NCBI RefSeq assembly: GCF_051131705.1
Contig: NZ_CP180316.1
Span: forward strand, 2,976,001 to 3,040,000
Direction of reading: 5' to 3'
Length of the DNA stretch: 64,000 bases
Source of the DNA: Arthrobacter_M sp030063245
Lineage (GTDB): Bacteria; Actinomycetota; Actinomycetes; Actinomycetales; Micrococcaceae
Part shown: positions 8,254 through 15,951 of the stretch, in pieces
How the letters are laid out: each line of letters starts with the position of its first letter
Position numbering within the stretch: position 1 is the stretch's first letter
Translations under genes and position numbers: made by a program
The notes under the pieces: generated by a model
What the model was told of the DNA's origin: nothing
Databases searched by the model: none
Seen by the model: the letters and a program-made list of their open reading frames with translations, nothing else

Positions 8254-8777
8254 TAGTCCTGGCCACGGTACCCTTCATCTGGTTCGGAATGGTTGCCGCC
8301 ATTTCATTCCTCGAGACACCGCTCAAATTCCGGGCCCCAGGCATCACGGTTGCGTTGGGCGTGGAAATCGGCAGGATTGTCTTCAAGGCCCTCAATACGA
8401 TCGAGTGCCTGTTCGCCGTCGTACTGGTCCTCGCCTTAGTCGCCGGCCCGCACGTTGTCCCAGTACCGGCCGGCGTTGCCATCGGAGTCGCCGTGCTGGC
8501 CTTGGCCCTGCAGCTGGTGGTGCTGCGGCCAAACATGGCCCAACGGACGCGTTTGCTCGCCGACAGTGCGGCCGCCGGCGGAAGAACGGCAGCAGATGCC
8601 CGGAACGGTGGAACGGGGACTCTTCAGGGCATCGACAGGACCGACGTCGCCACGGTTGCTGCCAACGCGGGCGCAAAAACAGCCACAGCGCCGCATCTGA
8701 GCTACATCGCGGCGGAAGTGGTCAAATTCGCTGCGCTGCCGGTGGCCGGCATTGCCATTCTCCTGGCAGCGATATAG
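8241..8777 (+). CDS. Small multi-pass membrane protein in a haemoglobin operon
   Basis: A 178-residue protein with about four hydrophobic segments (residues 3-22, 48-72, 78-95 and 160-178). Between the third and fourth segments is a Gly/Thr/Ala-rich loop of about 55 residues. The ATG at 8241 lies inside the end of the regulator gene; an in-frame TTG at 8223 is possible but has no ribosome binding site. The stop is directly followed by the globin ATG. No family was recognised. Context suggests a redox or NO-related membrane role. Confidence 0.7.
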   Translation: MLQLIVLATVPFIWFGMVAAISFLETPLKFRAPGITVALGVEIGRIVFKALNTIECLFAVVLVLALVAGPHVVPVPAGVAIGVAVLALALQLVVLRPNMAQRTRLLADSAAAGGRTAADARNGGTGTLQGIDRTDVATVAANAGAKTATAPHLSYIAAEVVKFAALPVAGIAILLAAI

Positions 8778-9344
8778 ATGGCGGCGATGGAAAGCGGGGT
8801 CTCGGCGCCAGTGACGGCCGATACCGATCCGGCCGGTCCACTGGGCGGCACGAAACCCCAGAGCGGAACCGTTCCACACGCCGAAACGGCCCAGAGCGGA
8901 ACCGTTCCGCCAAACAGTGATCTGACCAACCGTGATGACGTGATACGGCTCGTCACCGCCTTCTACGGGCGCGCATTCGCCGACCCCCTGCTGGGACCGG
9001 TCTTCCTTGACGTGGCGCACATGGATCTGGCCCGGCACATGCCGATTATGGCTGATTTTTGGGAGACGGTGCTGTTCCGGGCCCGGCTATACCGTCGGAA
9101 TGCGCTGGCGGTCCATTTTGACCTCAACGCCAAGGAACCGTTGACCGCCGCGCACTTCGGCCGCTGGCTCGAATTGTGGGCGGCTACGGTGGACGATCTC
9201 TTCCACGGTGAGAAGGCACGGCTGGCCAAACTGCAGGCCGAACGAATCGCGGGATCCATTCAGCGAAGGGTGGCCGGAAAAACGCCCAGCGATTTTGCGA
9301 CCATCGGAACCCGCAACCCACCGATATCGCGAACCCGCCTGTAG
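8778..9344 (+). CDS. Group 3 truncated haemoglobin with N-terminal extension
   Basis: A 188-residue protein; residues 47-170 form a 2-over-2 globin of group 3 (Ctb type): VTAFYGRAFADPLLGPVFLD, HMPIMADFWETVLFR, YRRNALAVHFDLN (proximal His candidate) and AAHFGRWLELWAATV. The first 45 residues are a low-complexity extension containing two copies of QSGTVP, coded by an 18-bp direct repeat. Group 3 globins are linked to NO or oxygen chemistry. The start directly abuts the preceding stop (TAGATG), so it is coupled to the membrane gene. Confidence 0.9.
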   Translation: MAAMESGVSAPVTADTDPAGPLGGTKPQSGTVPHAETAQSGTVPPNSDLTNRDDVIRLVTAFYGRAFADPLLGPVFLDVAHMDLARHMPIMADFWETVLFRARLYRRNALAVHFDLNAKEPLTAAHFGRWLELWAATVDDLFHGEKARLAKLQAERIAGSIQRRVAGKTPSDFATIGTRNPPISRTRL

Positions 9345-9374
9345 ATGCCCAAAACAGGGTCGGCCCCGTCGAGT

Positions 9375-9470
9375 CCCGTCGTCGAATCTACGACTCAAAA
9401 ATCAGGATTCTAGATCCGGGGTTCTGAACCAAGGTTTTTACGTGGGGTTTCTAATCCGGAGTTTCTAGAC
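9375..9470. repeat. Degenerate short repeats between the globin and rsrA
   Basis: The gap holds loosely repeated phrases of about 15 bp (variants of GGTTTCTAATCCGGA, such as GATTCTAGATCCGGG and GTTTCTAGACTTCGG). They resemble the units at 40321-40410. There is no strong terminator hairpin and no gene. Confidence 0.5.
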
Positions 9471-9725
9471 TTCGGCGGTCCGGCTCTGATGAATTCGGTC
9501 CAGGATAGCGGCCTTCAGGTTCTCCGGCGCAGCTTCCTTGCAGGACCGCTTCACCACGGATCGGATGACGCACTCAAGATCGTGTTCCTCGGCGCAGTCC
9601 GGGCAGCTGTCCAGATGCGTCTTGATCTCCGCGAGATCGTCACAGGACAGCGCGCCGTCCAGGTATTCGTAGATCCGCGCGATCCGCGAGTCGTCGCAAT
9701 CGCCTAAACTCTGGCAGTCGCTCAT
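9465..9725 (-). CDS. rsrA: Anti-sigma factor RsrA (zinc-binding, redox-sensing)
   Basis: An 86-residue zinc-associated anti-sigma (ZAS) protein. The HxxxCxxC motif is seen as HLDSCPDC, preceded by further cysteines (SCDD and the N-terminal DCQ and DCDD). In Streptomyces and mycobacteria, RsrA/RshA holds SigR/SigH until disulfide stress oxidises the zinc cysteines. Its ATG overlaps the sigR stop by 4 nt (ATGA), giving coupled expression of the sigma factor and its inhibitor. Confidence 0.95.
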   Translation of the reverse strand: MSDCQSLGDCDDSRIARIYEYLDGALSCDDLAEIKTHLDSCPDCAEEHDLECVIRSVVKRSCKEAAPENLKAAILDRIHQSRTAEV

Positions 9726-10567
9726 TTGTTCTTCTCCTGATCATTGCTTGCAGTACCAGTTGGCACGTCCAACGCCACGGCGACCTTGCTGTCGAGGACG
9801 GCCGGGGCACCGCCCGCGCCGTTCCCATGGAACCCGCGTTCCTTGGCGTAATCGGCCAGCATGTCCCGCAGCATCTTGCGCCCACGGTGCAGCCGGGACA
9901 TCACGGTGCCGATGGGGGTGTTCATAATTTCCGAAATCTCTTTGTAGGCAAAACCCTCGACGTCCGCGAAGTAAACTGCCAGCCGGAATTCCTCCGGAAT
10001 GGCCTGCAGTGCCCGCTTTACATCACTGTCCGGCAAATGATCCAGAGCCTCCGCCTCGGCGGAGCGCAGGCCACGGGAGGTATGCGACTCGGCCCGGGCC
10101 AGCTGCCAATCCTCCACCTGGTCTGAGTTTGACTGCAGCGGTTCACGCTGGCGTTTTCGGTAAAGGTTGATATACGTGTTGGTAAGGATCCGGTACAGCC
10201 ACGCCTTGAGGTTGGTGCCCGGCCGATACTGGTGGAAGGCTGAGAACGCCTTCGTGTAGGCCTCCTGCACCAGATCTTCCGCGTCGGAGGGGTTCCTCGC
10301 CATCCGCATGGCGGCCGAATACAACTGATCAACGTACTGCATGGCGTCCCGCTCAAAACGGACGCGGCGGTCGTCCGCCGACTCGGTGGAAACGTCGACG
10401 GAACCTTCGGCAAGCTGCGCCGGGGTCAACTCCGGTTCGGTGCCTGTCTCCGCACCGTTTCCGGTGGCCAGCGTGGGGGCGTGCTCGGTGCTATTCATTA
10501 CGGCCAAGTCTACTGTCACCGGCCAGCCGCCGACGGCGGGCCGGCGCGCCAGAAGCGAAGTACTCAT
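9722..10567 (-). CDS. sigR: ECF sigma factor SigR/SigH
   Basis: A 281-residue protein. Region 2 (YVDQLYSAAMRMARNPSDAE, DLVQEAYTKAF, YRPGTNLKAWLYRILTNTYI) and region 4 (YFADVEGFAYKEISEIMN, GTVMSRLHRGRKML) are intact. The ATG at 10567 has AAGGA 6 nt upstream and gives an N-terminus about 70 residues longer than the sigma core; an internal ATG at 10498 would give a shorter form. Streptomyces makes long and short SigR forms in the same way. A perfect SigR-type promoter lies 33 nt upstream. It drives the thiol-oxidative stress regulon. Confidence 0.95.
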   Translation of the reverse strand: MSTSLLARRPAVGGWPVTVDLAVMNSTEHAPTLATGNGAETGTEPELTPAQLAEGSVDVSTESADDRRVRFERDAMQYVDQLYSAAMRMARNPSDAEDLVQEAYTKAFSAFHQYRPGTNLKAWLYRILTNTYINLYRKRQREPLQSNSDQVEDWQLARAESHTSRGLRSAEAEALDHLPDSDVKRALQAIPEEFRLAVYFADVEGFAYKEISEIMNTPIGTVMSRLHRGRKMLRDMLADYAKERGFHGNGAGGAPAVLDSKVAVALDVPTGTASNDQEKNK

Positions 10568-10599
10568 ATCGTCCTTCCGTTGCGGTCTCCTTAGCGTTC

Positions 10600-10625
10600 A
10601 ACCCGCTGCCTCCCCGCAGTATTCC
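10600..10625 (-). promoter_or_regulatory. SigR-dependent autoregulatory promoter of sigR
   Basis: On the minus strand the sequence reads GGAAT, then 18 nt, then GTT, which is the published SigR/SigH consensus. On the plus strand it appears as AAC (10600-10602) and ATTCC (10621-10625). Initiation would be expected near 10593, leaving a leader of about 26 nt before the sigR ATG at 10567. This implies positive autoregulation. Confidence 0.88.
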
Positions 10626-11142
10626 GGTGCACTGCATTAGGGGAGCGAAAAGTGCTTGATTTCCGGCGGAGTGGTGCGGTACCCCCTCTGGTCTGAGGAT
10701 TTTTTGGCAATTACTCATTGGGCTTCTTCACCTAAATCTCCCCAGCCGCGGTGCCCGCCATTGAGGTTGAAGGCACCCTGACGTACGCAACGAAGTTCGG
10801 TCCGTTCACCGAAAAAAGCGCCGTTGCCGGGATACTTGTGATCGTGGTCTTCCTGGTCACCGCCCTCGGCACCACTTCCATGGAACCCCGGATAATTTCA
10901 CCTCCCACGGCTTCGCTCCCAAGGGTTATTCGGGCGGTTTTCGTGGCGATTTCGACGGCGGGCATCATCTTTTCGTCCCTCGGTTTCCGGCAGGGGCATT
11001 GAACAGGCAGGGGAAACGTCCAACCCGAAGCGGAACATCCCGCTGGCCATCATGGATCGGTCCTGATCACCTCCGTCATTTACGCGATGCTCCAGGTAGC
11101 GTTCACCCTCGGTGTCCGCGGACAGGTTCTGGGTAAATTTGG

Positions 11143-12526
11143 GGCTCTCCTGACGTAAGTGTGGGCCAGGTTATTTCTGGTACGGGAGTTTGATTTCCAC
11201 TGGGCCGCAGGCGAGCATGATCAGGGCGAGAGCGGCTTCTGGGGTGTGGAATCCGTAGGATCTGCGGGTCATGGTTCTGATCTTGTTGTTCAGGCCTTCG
11301 TGGGGGCCGTTGGAGAGTTGCCTGGTGACGGCGGCGTGGATCCCGTCGGTGTGGGAGCGGATGGTGGCGGCGGCCCTGGCGAACTCGCGGATGTTGGGTG
11401 TGGCGGCGAGTTCGCACCAGGTGGTGATCATCTCCATCACGTCAGCGGGGTTGAGGTCGCCGGCGAAGACTTCCCTCAGGGATTCCTTGAGCTGGTAGGC
11501 GTCCCATAGAAGCCCTCCGGCCTGTTCGAGCCCGGCCAAGGTGACTTGTTGCTTCCCGGTGAGGTTCTGCGGGTTTTTCAGCAGCACCCAGCGGGTTCCC
11601 TTGAACTTCTTCGCGATGTCCTGATCGGGCAGATCACGGGCCCGTTGCCAGATGGAACGGCGGAAGGATTCCAAGGCGTTGGTGGCCAGCTGGATGACGT
11701 GGAATGGATCGTAACAGATGACCGCGCCGGGGGCGTTGGTCCTCACGGACTTGGCAAAAGCCGGTCCCATGTCCATGCTCACGGCCTCTATCACCGCCGT
11801 GTTCTCGGCTCCGATCTCGGCGAAGAACCCGTCCAGTGTGGCCGCGTTTTTCCCCGGGGCTCCCCACACGATCTTCGAGGTGGCGTGGTCCGAAACCAAG
11901 GTCAGGTAGCGGTGGTGTTTGCGCCAGGAAATCTCATCCACCCCAATATTGACCAGGGACTCGAAGCGTGTTTCATCGAGCTGTTCGGCCACGACGCGTT
12001 CGCAGATCGCCCCGACCCTCCGCCACGCTATCCGGGCGAACAATGACACCGTGGTCTTGTCCGCCCGGGTGACCAGCCAGGCGATCATGTCCTCAAAGTC
12101 CGTGCTGAACCGGGACCCGGGCCGGGCGAACGGCACGCCCTGAACCACGACCCCATGGGCCGGACACACCAGGCGCCGGCGCAGCATCGTCAGCACGGTC
12201 ACCCGCCCCGCAACATCCAGGTGCCGCCAGGAGGATTCGGCCCACCGGGTGTCATAGCCGGCCATCGTGAAGAAGCTGCAATGCGGGCAGTCCAGGCGTT
12301 TGCGGGCCTTCAACGCCACCCGCACCACCAACGGGCCAGCAGCGTCAAAGGCACCAGGATCAACATCAATGACGCGCACGCCTGTCAGGTTAAGGAGACG
12401 GTTGAGTAGAGTGGTAGCACGCATGGGTAGCTCCGAAATTTGGGCAGTGTGAGAACTACCAAATCTACCGGGTTACCCATGCCCCATAACACACAAACCC
12501 TGACCCACACTTACGTCAGGAGAGCC
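11143..12526. mobile_element. Complete ISL3-family insertion sequence (1384 bp)
   Basis: The ends are inverted repeats of 28 bp with one mismatch (left begins GGCTCTCCTGACGTAAGTGT, and the right end is its reverse complement). Flanks are AAATTTGG (11135-11142) and TAATTTGG (12527-12534), an 8-bp target duplication with one difference, as is usual for ISL3. One intact transposase fills the element. Intact ends and frame point to a recent arrival. Confidence 0.93.
11171..12424 (-). CDS. ISL3-family transposase
   Basis: A 417-residue full-length transposase. The N-terminal zinc ribbon has CPHC and CPAH; the DDE core shows the first Asp in IGVDEISWRKHHRYLTLVSD, the second in AVSMDMGPAF and the Glu in SNGPHEGLNNKI. 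Length and motifs match ISL3. The ATG at 12424 lies about 100 nt inside the right end. Confidence 0.95.
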   Translation of the reverse strand: MRATTLLNRLLNLTGVRVIDVDPGAFDAAGPLVVRVALKARKRLDCPHCSFFTMAGYDTRWAESSWRHLDVAGRVTVLTMLRRRLVCPAHGVVVQGVPFARPGSRFSTDFEDMIAWLVTRADKTTVSLFARIAWRRVGAICERVVAEQLDETRFESLVNIGVDEISWRKHHRYLTLVSDHATSKIVWGAPGKNAATLDGFFAEIGAENTAVIEAVSMDMGPAFAKSVRTNAPGAVICYDPFHVIQLATNALESFRRSIWQRARDLPDQDIAKKFKGTRWVLLKNPQNLTGKQQVTLAGLEQAGGLLWDAYQLKESLREVFAGDLNPADVMEMITTWCELAATPNIREFARAAATIRSHTDGIHAAVTRQLSNGPHEGLNNKIRTMTRRSYGFHTPEAALALIMLACGPVEIKLPYQK

Positions 12527-12594
12527 TAATTTGGCAGCCGGGCCAATCTCGTCTTTCAGAATGACTTCGGACCCCTCGCGGCCTTCTCCTCGTT

Positions 12595-12648
12595 GGCGGC
12601 ACTGACATGGTTGGTGGCACTGACATGGTTGGCGGCACTGACATGGCT
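12595..12648. repeat. Three copies of an 18-bp tandem repeat in the permease remnant
   Basis: GGCGGCACTGACATGGTT, GGTGGCACTGACATGGTT and GGCGGCACTGACATGGCT lie head to tail, turning a single LAALTW into LAALTWLVALTWLAALTW within the dead permease. The expansion keeps the frame. Confidence 0.93.
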
Positions 12649-12983
12649 GGCCTACCTGCTGCGTGCGGCGGATGCGATCATTTCCCCTGCGGGCACCGAC
12701 CCGGCCTGTACGGCAGGAGTAGGTGGGCTTAGGCCGGCTGGATCACCAATCAGAAGCTGTTTGCGACCATCATCATCGGAAACGTGCTGCGGTTGATAAT
12801 CGAGCTGGCGGGAGACCCCAAGCTCAAGCCGGCGCTCGATTTTAAGGCCGGCACCAACTGGGTGCTGCCGTGGTCTGTCGCGATGGCGCTGGTGAGTTAG
12901 CTGACGGATCCGAAAAACGCACCCGAACCCAGGAGGCCAGGGGCATTGAAGCAGAGACTCCGGTAGGGAACCCGGGCCGGAAG

Positions 12984-14567
12984 CTACAGAATCGTCGAGA
13001 GCAGCAGCGTCAGCAGCAATCCGACCACCGAAATAATGGTCTCCATCACCGACCAGGTCTTGATCGTCTGCCCCACCGTGAGCCCGAAGTACTCCTTGAC
13101 CAGCCAGAAACCCGCGTCATTGACGTGCGAGAAGAACAGCGAACCGGCGCCGATCGCCAACACCACCAACGCGAGCTGGGCCGGGGAGAGCCCAGTGGCC
13201 AGCGGGGCGATAATGCCTGCAGCTGTCACCGTGGCCACCGTGACCGAACCGGTGGCGAGCCGGATCAGAACGGCCACCATCCAGCCCAACAACAGCGCGG
13301 AGAGGCTGGCAGCTATCGCGATCTTGGCTATCGCCGTTCCCGTGCCGCCGTCGACCAGTACCTGCTTGAAGCCGCCGCCGGCGCCGACGATGAGCAGCAC
13401 ACCGACAATGGGCAGCAGGCTCTCGCCGATCTTTCTGGTCAGGGTCGACGGCGAGAAGCCCACCGCGGATCCGAATGTCACCATGGCCAGCAGTACGGCC
13501 ACCAGCAGTGCGAACACCGGGTCGCCGATAAAGTCAAGCAGCGGGCGGACCGCGGCTCCCTTGTCCACCCAAATATCTGCCGCCGCCTTGATAAGCATGA
13601 GCACCAGCGGTGAAAGCAAAGTAATCAGCGTCCAGGCGAACGTCGGGCTACTCGTCGCCTCCGGGTCCTGTGCCCTAGCCGCAGGTCCGTTGTCGGCAGT
13701 ACCGCTCCCCACAGAGGTCGCAGGGCCATTCTCGGCAGCACCGTTCCCGGCCCGGCGACGGGTCGGTCCCCCCGACGAAGCCCCCATGGCACCACCCGAT
13801 GTCCCGACCAATGCACCGGTGACCGCCAGCCCAGCACCCGCCGCGCCGATCGGCACCATTTTGGCCGCCAGCTTGCCGAAAAGCGGGCCAGCGATGATCA
13901 CCGTCGGGACAGCCACCAACAGTCCAAGCGCCAGCGTGATCCCGACGTTGGCGTGCAGCAGCCCAATGGCCGCCAGCGGGCCAGGATGCGGCGGAATGAA
14001 GCCATGCAGCACGGACAAGCCGGCGAGCGCCGGAATTCCCAGGCGCATGGCAGGCCCCTGGGACCGGTGCACCGCCAGCATCACCACCGGAATCAGCAGG
14101 ACCAGGCCGATTTCGAAAAACATCGGGATGCCAATAATCCCAGCGATCAACGCCATTTTCCACGGCAGCGTGGCCGGCCTGCCGTGCAGCAACGTGTCCA
14201 CCACCTTGTCCGCCCCGCCGGAATCCGCGAGCAGTTTCCCCAGCATCGCGCCCAGAGCGATCAGGACCCCGACGTAGCCCAACACCCCACCCACACCGTT
14301 TTCGTAGGAGGTCGTGACCTTGTCAATGGAGATCCCGGAGCCGATGCCAACAAAGAGCGCCCCGATGGTCAGGGCCAGAAACGCATGCAGCTTCGCCCAG
14401 ACAATCAGCAGCACCACAATGGCGATGCCGATTGCGGCAACAATCAGCACCTGGGTGTCGTGAGCGCTCCACGGTTCCTTCATTTTGTCGGTGGTGGCGT
14501 CGGCGGCAACCGCAGCAGCCGCGTTGCCGAGGGTATGGAGGGTTCCGAGTGCACTGGTGATGTTCAT
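12984..14567 (-). CDS. gntP: Gluconate:H+ symporter, GntP family
   Basis: A 527-residue integral membrane protein with 12 or more hydrophobic helices. GntP motifs include GLSVLHGFIPPHPGPLAAI, GIPMFFEIGLVLLIPVVM and FFSHVNDAGFWLVKEYFGL. The ATG at 14567 is chosen because AGGGGA lies 5 nt upstream; the frame extends to 14630 without a ribosome binding site. A central cytoplasmic loop carries an unusual low-complexity insert of about 50 residues (GNGAAENGPATSVGSGTADN and flanks). It lies 7 nt after gntK on the same strand, so the pair imports and phosphorylates gluconate. Confidence 0.93.
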   Translation of the reverse strand: MNITSALGTLHTLGNAAAAVAADATTDKMKEPWSAHDTQVLIVAAIGIAIVVLLIVWAKLHAFLALTIGALFVGIGSGISIDKVTTSYENGVGGVLGYVGVLIALGAMLGKLLADSGGADKVVDTLLHGRPATLPWKMALIAGIIGIPMFFEIGLVLLIPVVMLAVHRSQGPAMRLGIPALAGLSVLHGFIPPHPGPLAAIGLLHANVGITLALGLLVAVPTVIIAGPLFGKLAAKMVPIGAAGAGLAVTGALVGTSGGAMGASSGGPTRRRAGNGAAENGPATSVGSGTADNGPAARAQDPEATSSPTFAWTLITLLSPLVLMLIKAAADIWVDKGAAVRPLLDFIGDPVFALLVAVLLAMVTFGSAVGFSPSTLTRKIGESLLPIVGVLLIVGAGGGFKQVLVDGGTGTAIAKIAIAASLSALLLGWMVAVLIRLATGSVTVATVTAAGIIAPLATGLSPAQLALVVLAIGAGSLFFSHVNDAGFWLVKEYFGLTVGQTIKTWSVMETIISVVGLLLTLLLSTIL

Positions 14568-14574
14568 AGTTCCC

Positions 14575-15126
14575 CTACTCCGCCCGGCCACTAAGGCCGA
14601 GCTCCTCAATAATTTCCCGGGTGATGACACCAGGGGCCGGACCTACGTTGATCCGGATCTGAGGTTCATCAGCGGCAGGCTCCTCGAGCGCGGAAAACTG
14701 GTTGTCCAGCAGACTCGTCGGCATAAAATGTCCCCTCCGCACCGCCAGCCGGGCCGCAATAACTTCCTTTGAGCCGCTGAGGAACACAAAGACGACGCCT
14801 GAACCGCGCCGGTTGATCACCTTCCGATAGGAGCGCTTCAACGCCGAACAGGTAATGAGTCCGTCCTCGCCGGCGTCAAGAGTTTCCTCAACCCAATCTG
14901 CCACCTTCGCCAGCCATGGCCAGCGATCCTCATCTGTGAGCGGATGCCCGGCCGCCATCTTCTTCACATTCGCCTGGGGATGGAGCGAGTCCCCCTCCTC
15001 AAAGGGCCATCCCAGCTGTCCGGCCAGCAGCGCCGCTACGGTCGATTTTCCACAGCCGGATACGCCCATCACCACCAGCACTACGGGCCTGGCAACGGGA
15101 GGCAAAGCGCCCTGGCCTGCAACCAT
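14575..15126 (-). CDS. gntK: Gluconokinase
   Basis: A 183-residue protein from the ATG at 15126. It has the P-loop GVSGCGKST, then GWPFEEGDSLHPQANVKKM and CSALKRSYRKVI, all typical of GntK (about 170 residues). It phosphorylates gluconate to 6-phosphogluconate for the pentose phosphate pathway. The reading frame continues upstream to 15507, but that part is GC-rich repeat sequence and antisense to the DoxX gene. First gene of a gntK-gntP operon. Confidence 0.93.
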   Translation of the reverse strand: MVAGQGALPPVARPVVLVVMGVSGCGKSTVAALLAGQLGWPFEEGDSLHPQANVKKMAAGHPLTDEDRWPWLAKVADWVEETLDAGEDGLITCSALKRSYRKVINRRGSGVVFVFLSGSKEVIAARLAVRRGHFMPTSLLDNQFSALEEPAADEPQIRINVGPAPGVITREIIEELGLSGRAE

Positions 15127-15429
15127 GGCACCATCCTGCCAGCCGTCACCGACATTGTCAGTAGGGCGTCGTCGTTCACAACAGTCCACCCCCGCAACCG
15201 CGGGCAGCCGGGCAGTGTCCGCGGGCAGCCGGACAGTGGCCGCGGGCAGCGGGCGGACGGGCAGGGGCCGCGGACAGCGGACAGCGGACAGCCGGAACAT
15301 TCCGCATAGCGTGCGTAAAAGTGCCAGACTAGGAGAACGCAACACCGCCAGCTGGCCTTTGACAGCAATCTGCCATCCGAAGGCCCACGGCAACCTGACA
15401 TTCAGTTCCGCCATATCAAGGAGGCCGCT
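15127..15429. other. Divergent intergenic region with GC-rich imperfect repeats
   Basis: Between gntK and doxX. Positions 15199-15302 are built of GGACAG/GGGCAG-type units in the contexts GCGGGCAGCCGG, GCGGACAGCGG and GCCGCGGACAGCGGACAGCGG, giving a purine-rich plus strand. No gene is seen. AAGGAGG at 15418-15424 serves doxX. Promoters were not identified. Confidence 0.6.
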
Positions 15430-15945
15430 TTGTCCATTGTCCGTGTACTCGCCCGCCCGATGCTCGCTTCGTCTTTCATCCTGGCCGGACTGGACCGGCT
15501 GCGCCACGCAGACCAGACAGCCACTCAGCTCTCACCGGTGCTGAGACAAGTGGTGCAGGCTCTGCCTGTCCAGACGGATGAGAAGACCCTCGCCCGCGTC
15601 ATCAGCGGCACGCAGCTGGGCGCCGGTGTCATGCTGGCAGCGGGCAAGTTCCCCCGTCTGTCCGCCCTCCTGCTGACACTGACCTCCACGCTGAACGCCG
15701 TCGTCGAATACCGCACGGCGGATTCGAGCACGTCCGAGGCCCGGTCGCGCAGGCGCAACCAGCTGCTGAAGAACGTCTCGCTCTCCGGTGGCGTCCTGCT
15801 GGCCGCGGTCGATACCGCCGGAAAGCCAGGTCTGGCATGGCGTGCCGGACACCTCGCCGAGGCCGGGAAGAAGTCCACGCGCAAGCAGCTCAAGCACGCT
15901 GACAAAGCCGTCCGCCGCATTGCCAACGATGTGACAGGCGCCTAA
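15430..15945 (+). CDS. DoxX-family membrane protein
   Basis: A 171-residue protein with a TTG start and AAGGAGG 5-6 nt upstream. It matches DoxX: RVLARPMLASSFILAGLDRL, then an inserted loop, GTQLGAGVMLAAGKFPRLSA and LLTLTSTLNAVVEY. About four transmembrane helices are followed by a basic C-terminal tail. Some DoxX proteins join oxidoreductase complexes against thiol stress, but none is encoded next door. The aroA start follows after 6 nt, suggesting co-transcription. Confidence 0.88.
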   Translation: MSIVRVLARPMLASSFILAGLDRLRHADQTATQLSPVLRQVVQALPVQTDEKTLARVISGTQLGAGVMLAAGKFPRLSALLLTLTSTLNAVVEYRTADSSTSEARSRRRNQLLKNVSLSGGVLLAAVDTAGKPGLAWRAGHLAEAGKKSTRKQLKHADKAVRRIANDVTGA

Positions 15946-15951
15946 CTCCCC

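Larger units (their letters stand above)
10751..12899 (+). pseudogene. Decayed APC-superfamily amino-acid permease interrupted by an ISL3 element
   Basis: Pieces in several frames spell an amino-acid permease: FVAISTAGIIFSSLGFRQG, then in another frame IEQAGETSNPKRNIPLAIM, then VLITSVIYAMLQVAFTLGV. The ISL3 element follows, and after it NLVFQNDFGPLAAFSSLAAL. A last frame reads NQKLFATIIIGNVLRLIIEL and ends at 12899. The AGETSNPKRNIP stretch is the APC family signature. Frameshifts occur near 10885, 11000, 11055 and 12730, and the N-terminal part is missing. Splicing out the IS joins GQVLGKF to GSRANLV in frame, showing that the insertion hit this gene. It is non-functional. Confidence 0.85.

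Noticed and set aside
12870..13613. Plus-strand frame antisense to gntP
   Set aside because: Composition (Arg, Gln, His-rich) and lack of motifs mark it as a shadow.
15127..15507. N-terminal extension of gluconokinase
   Set aside because: Coded by GC-rich repeats and antisense to doxX; known GntK proteins begin near the P-loop.
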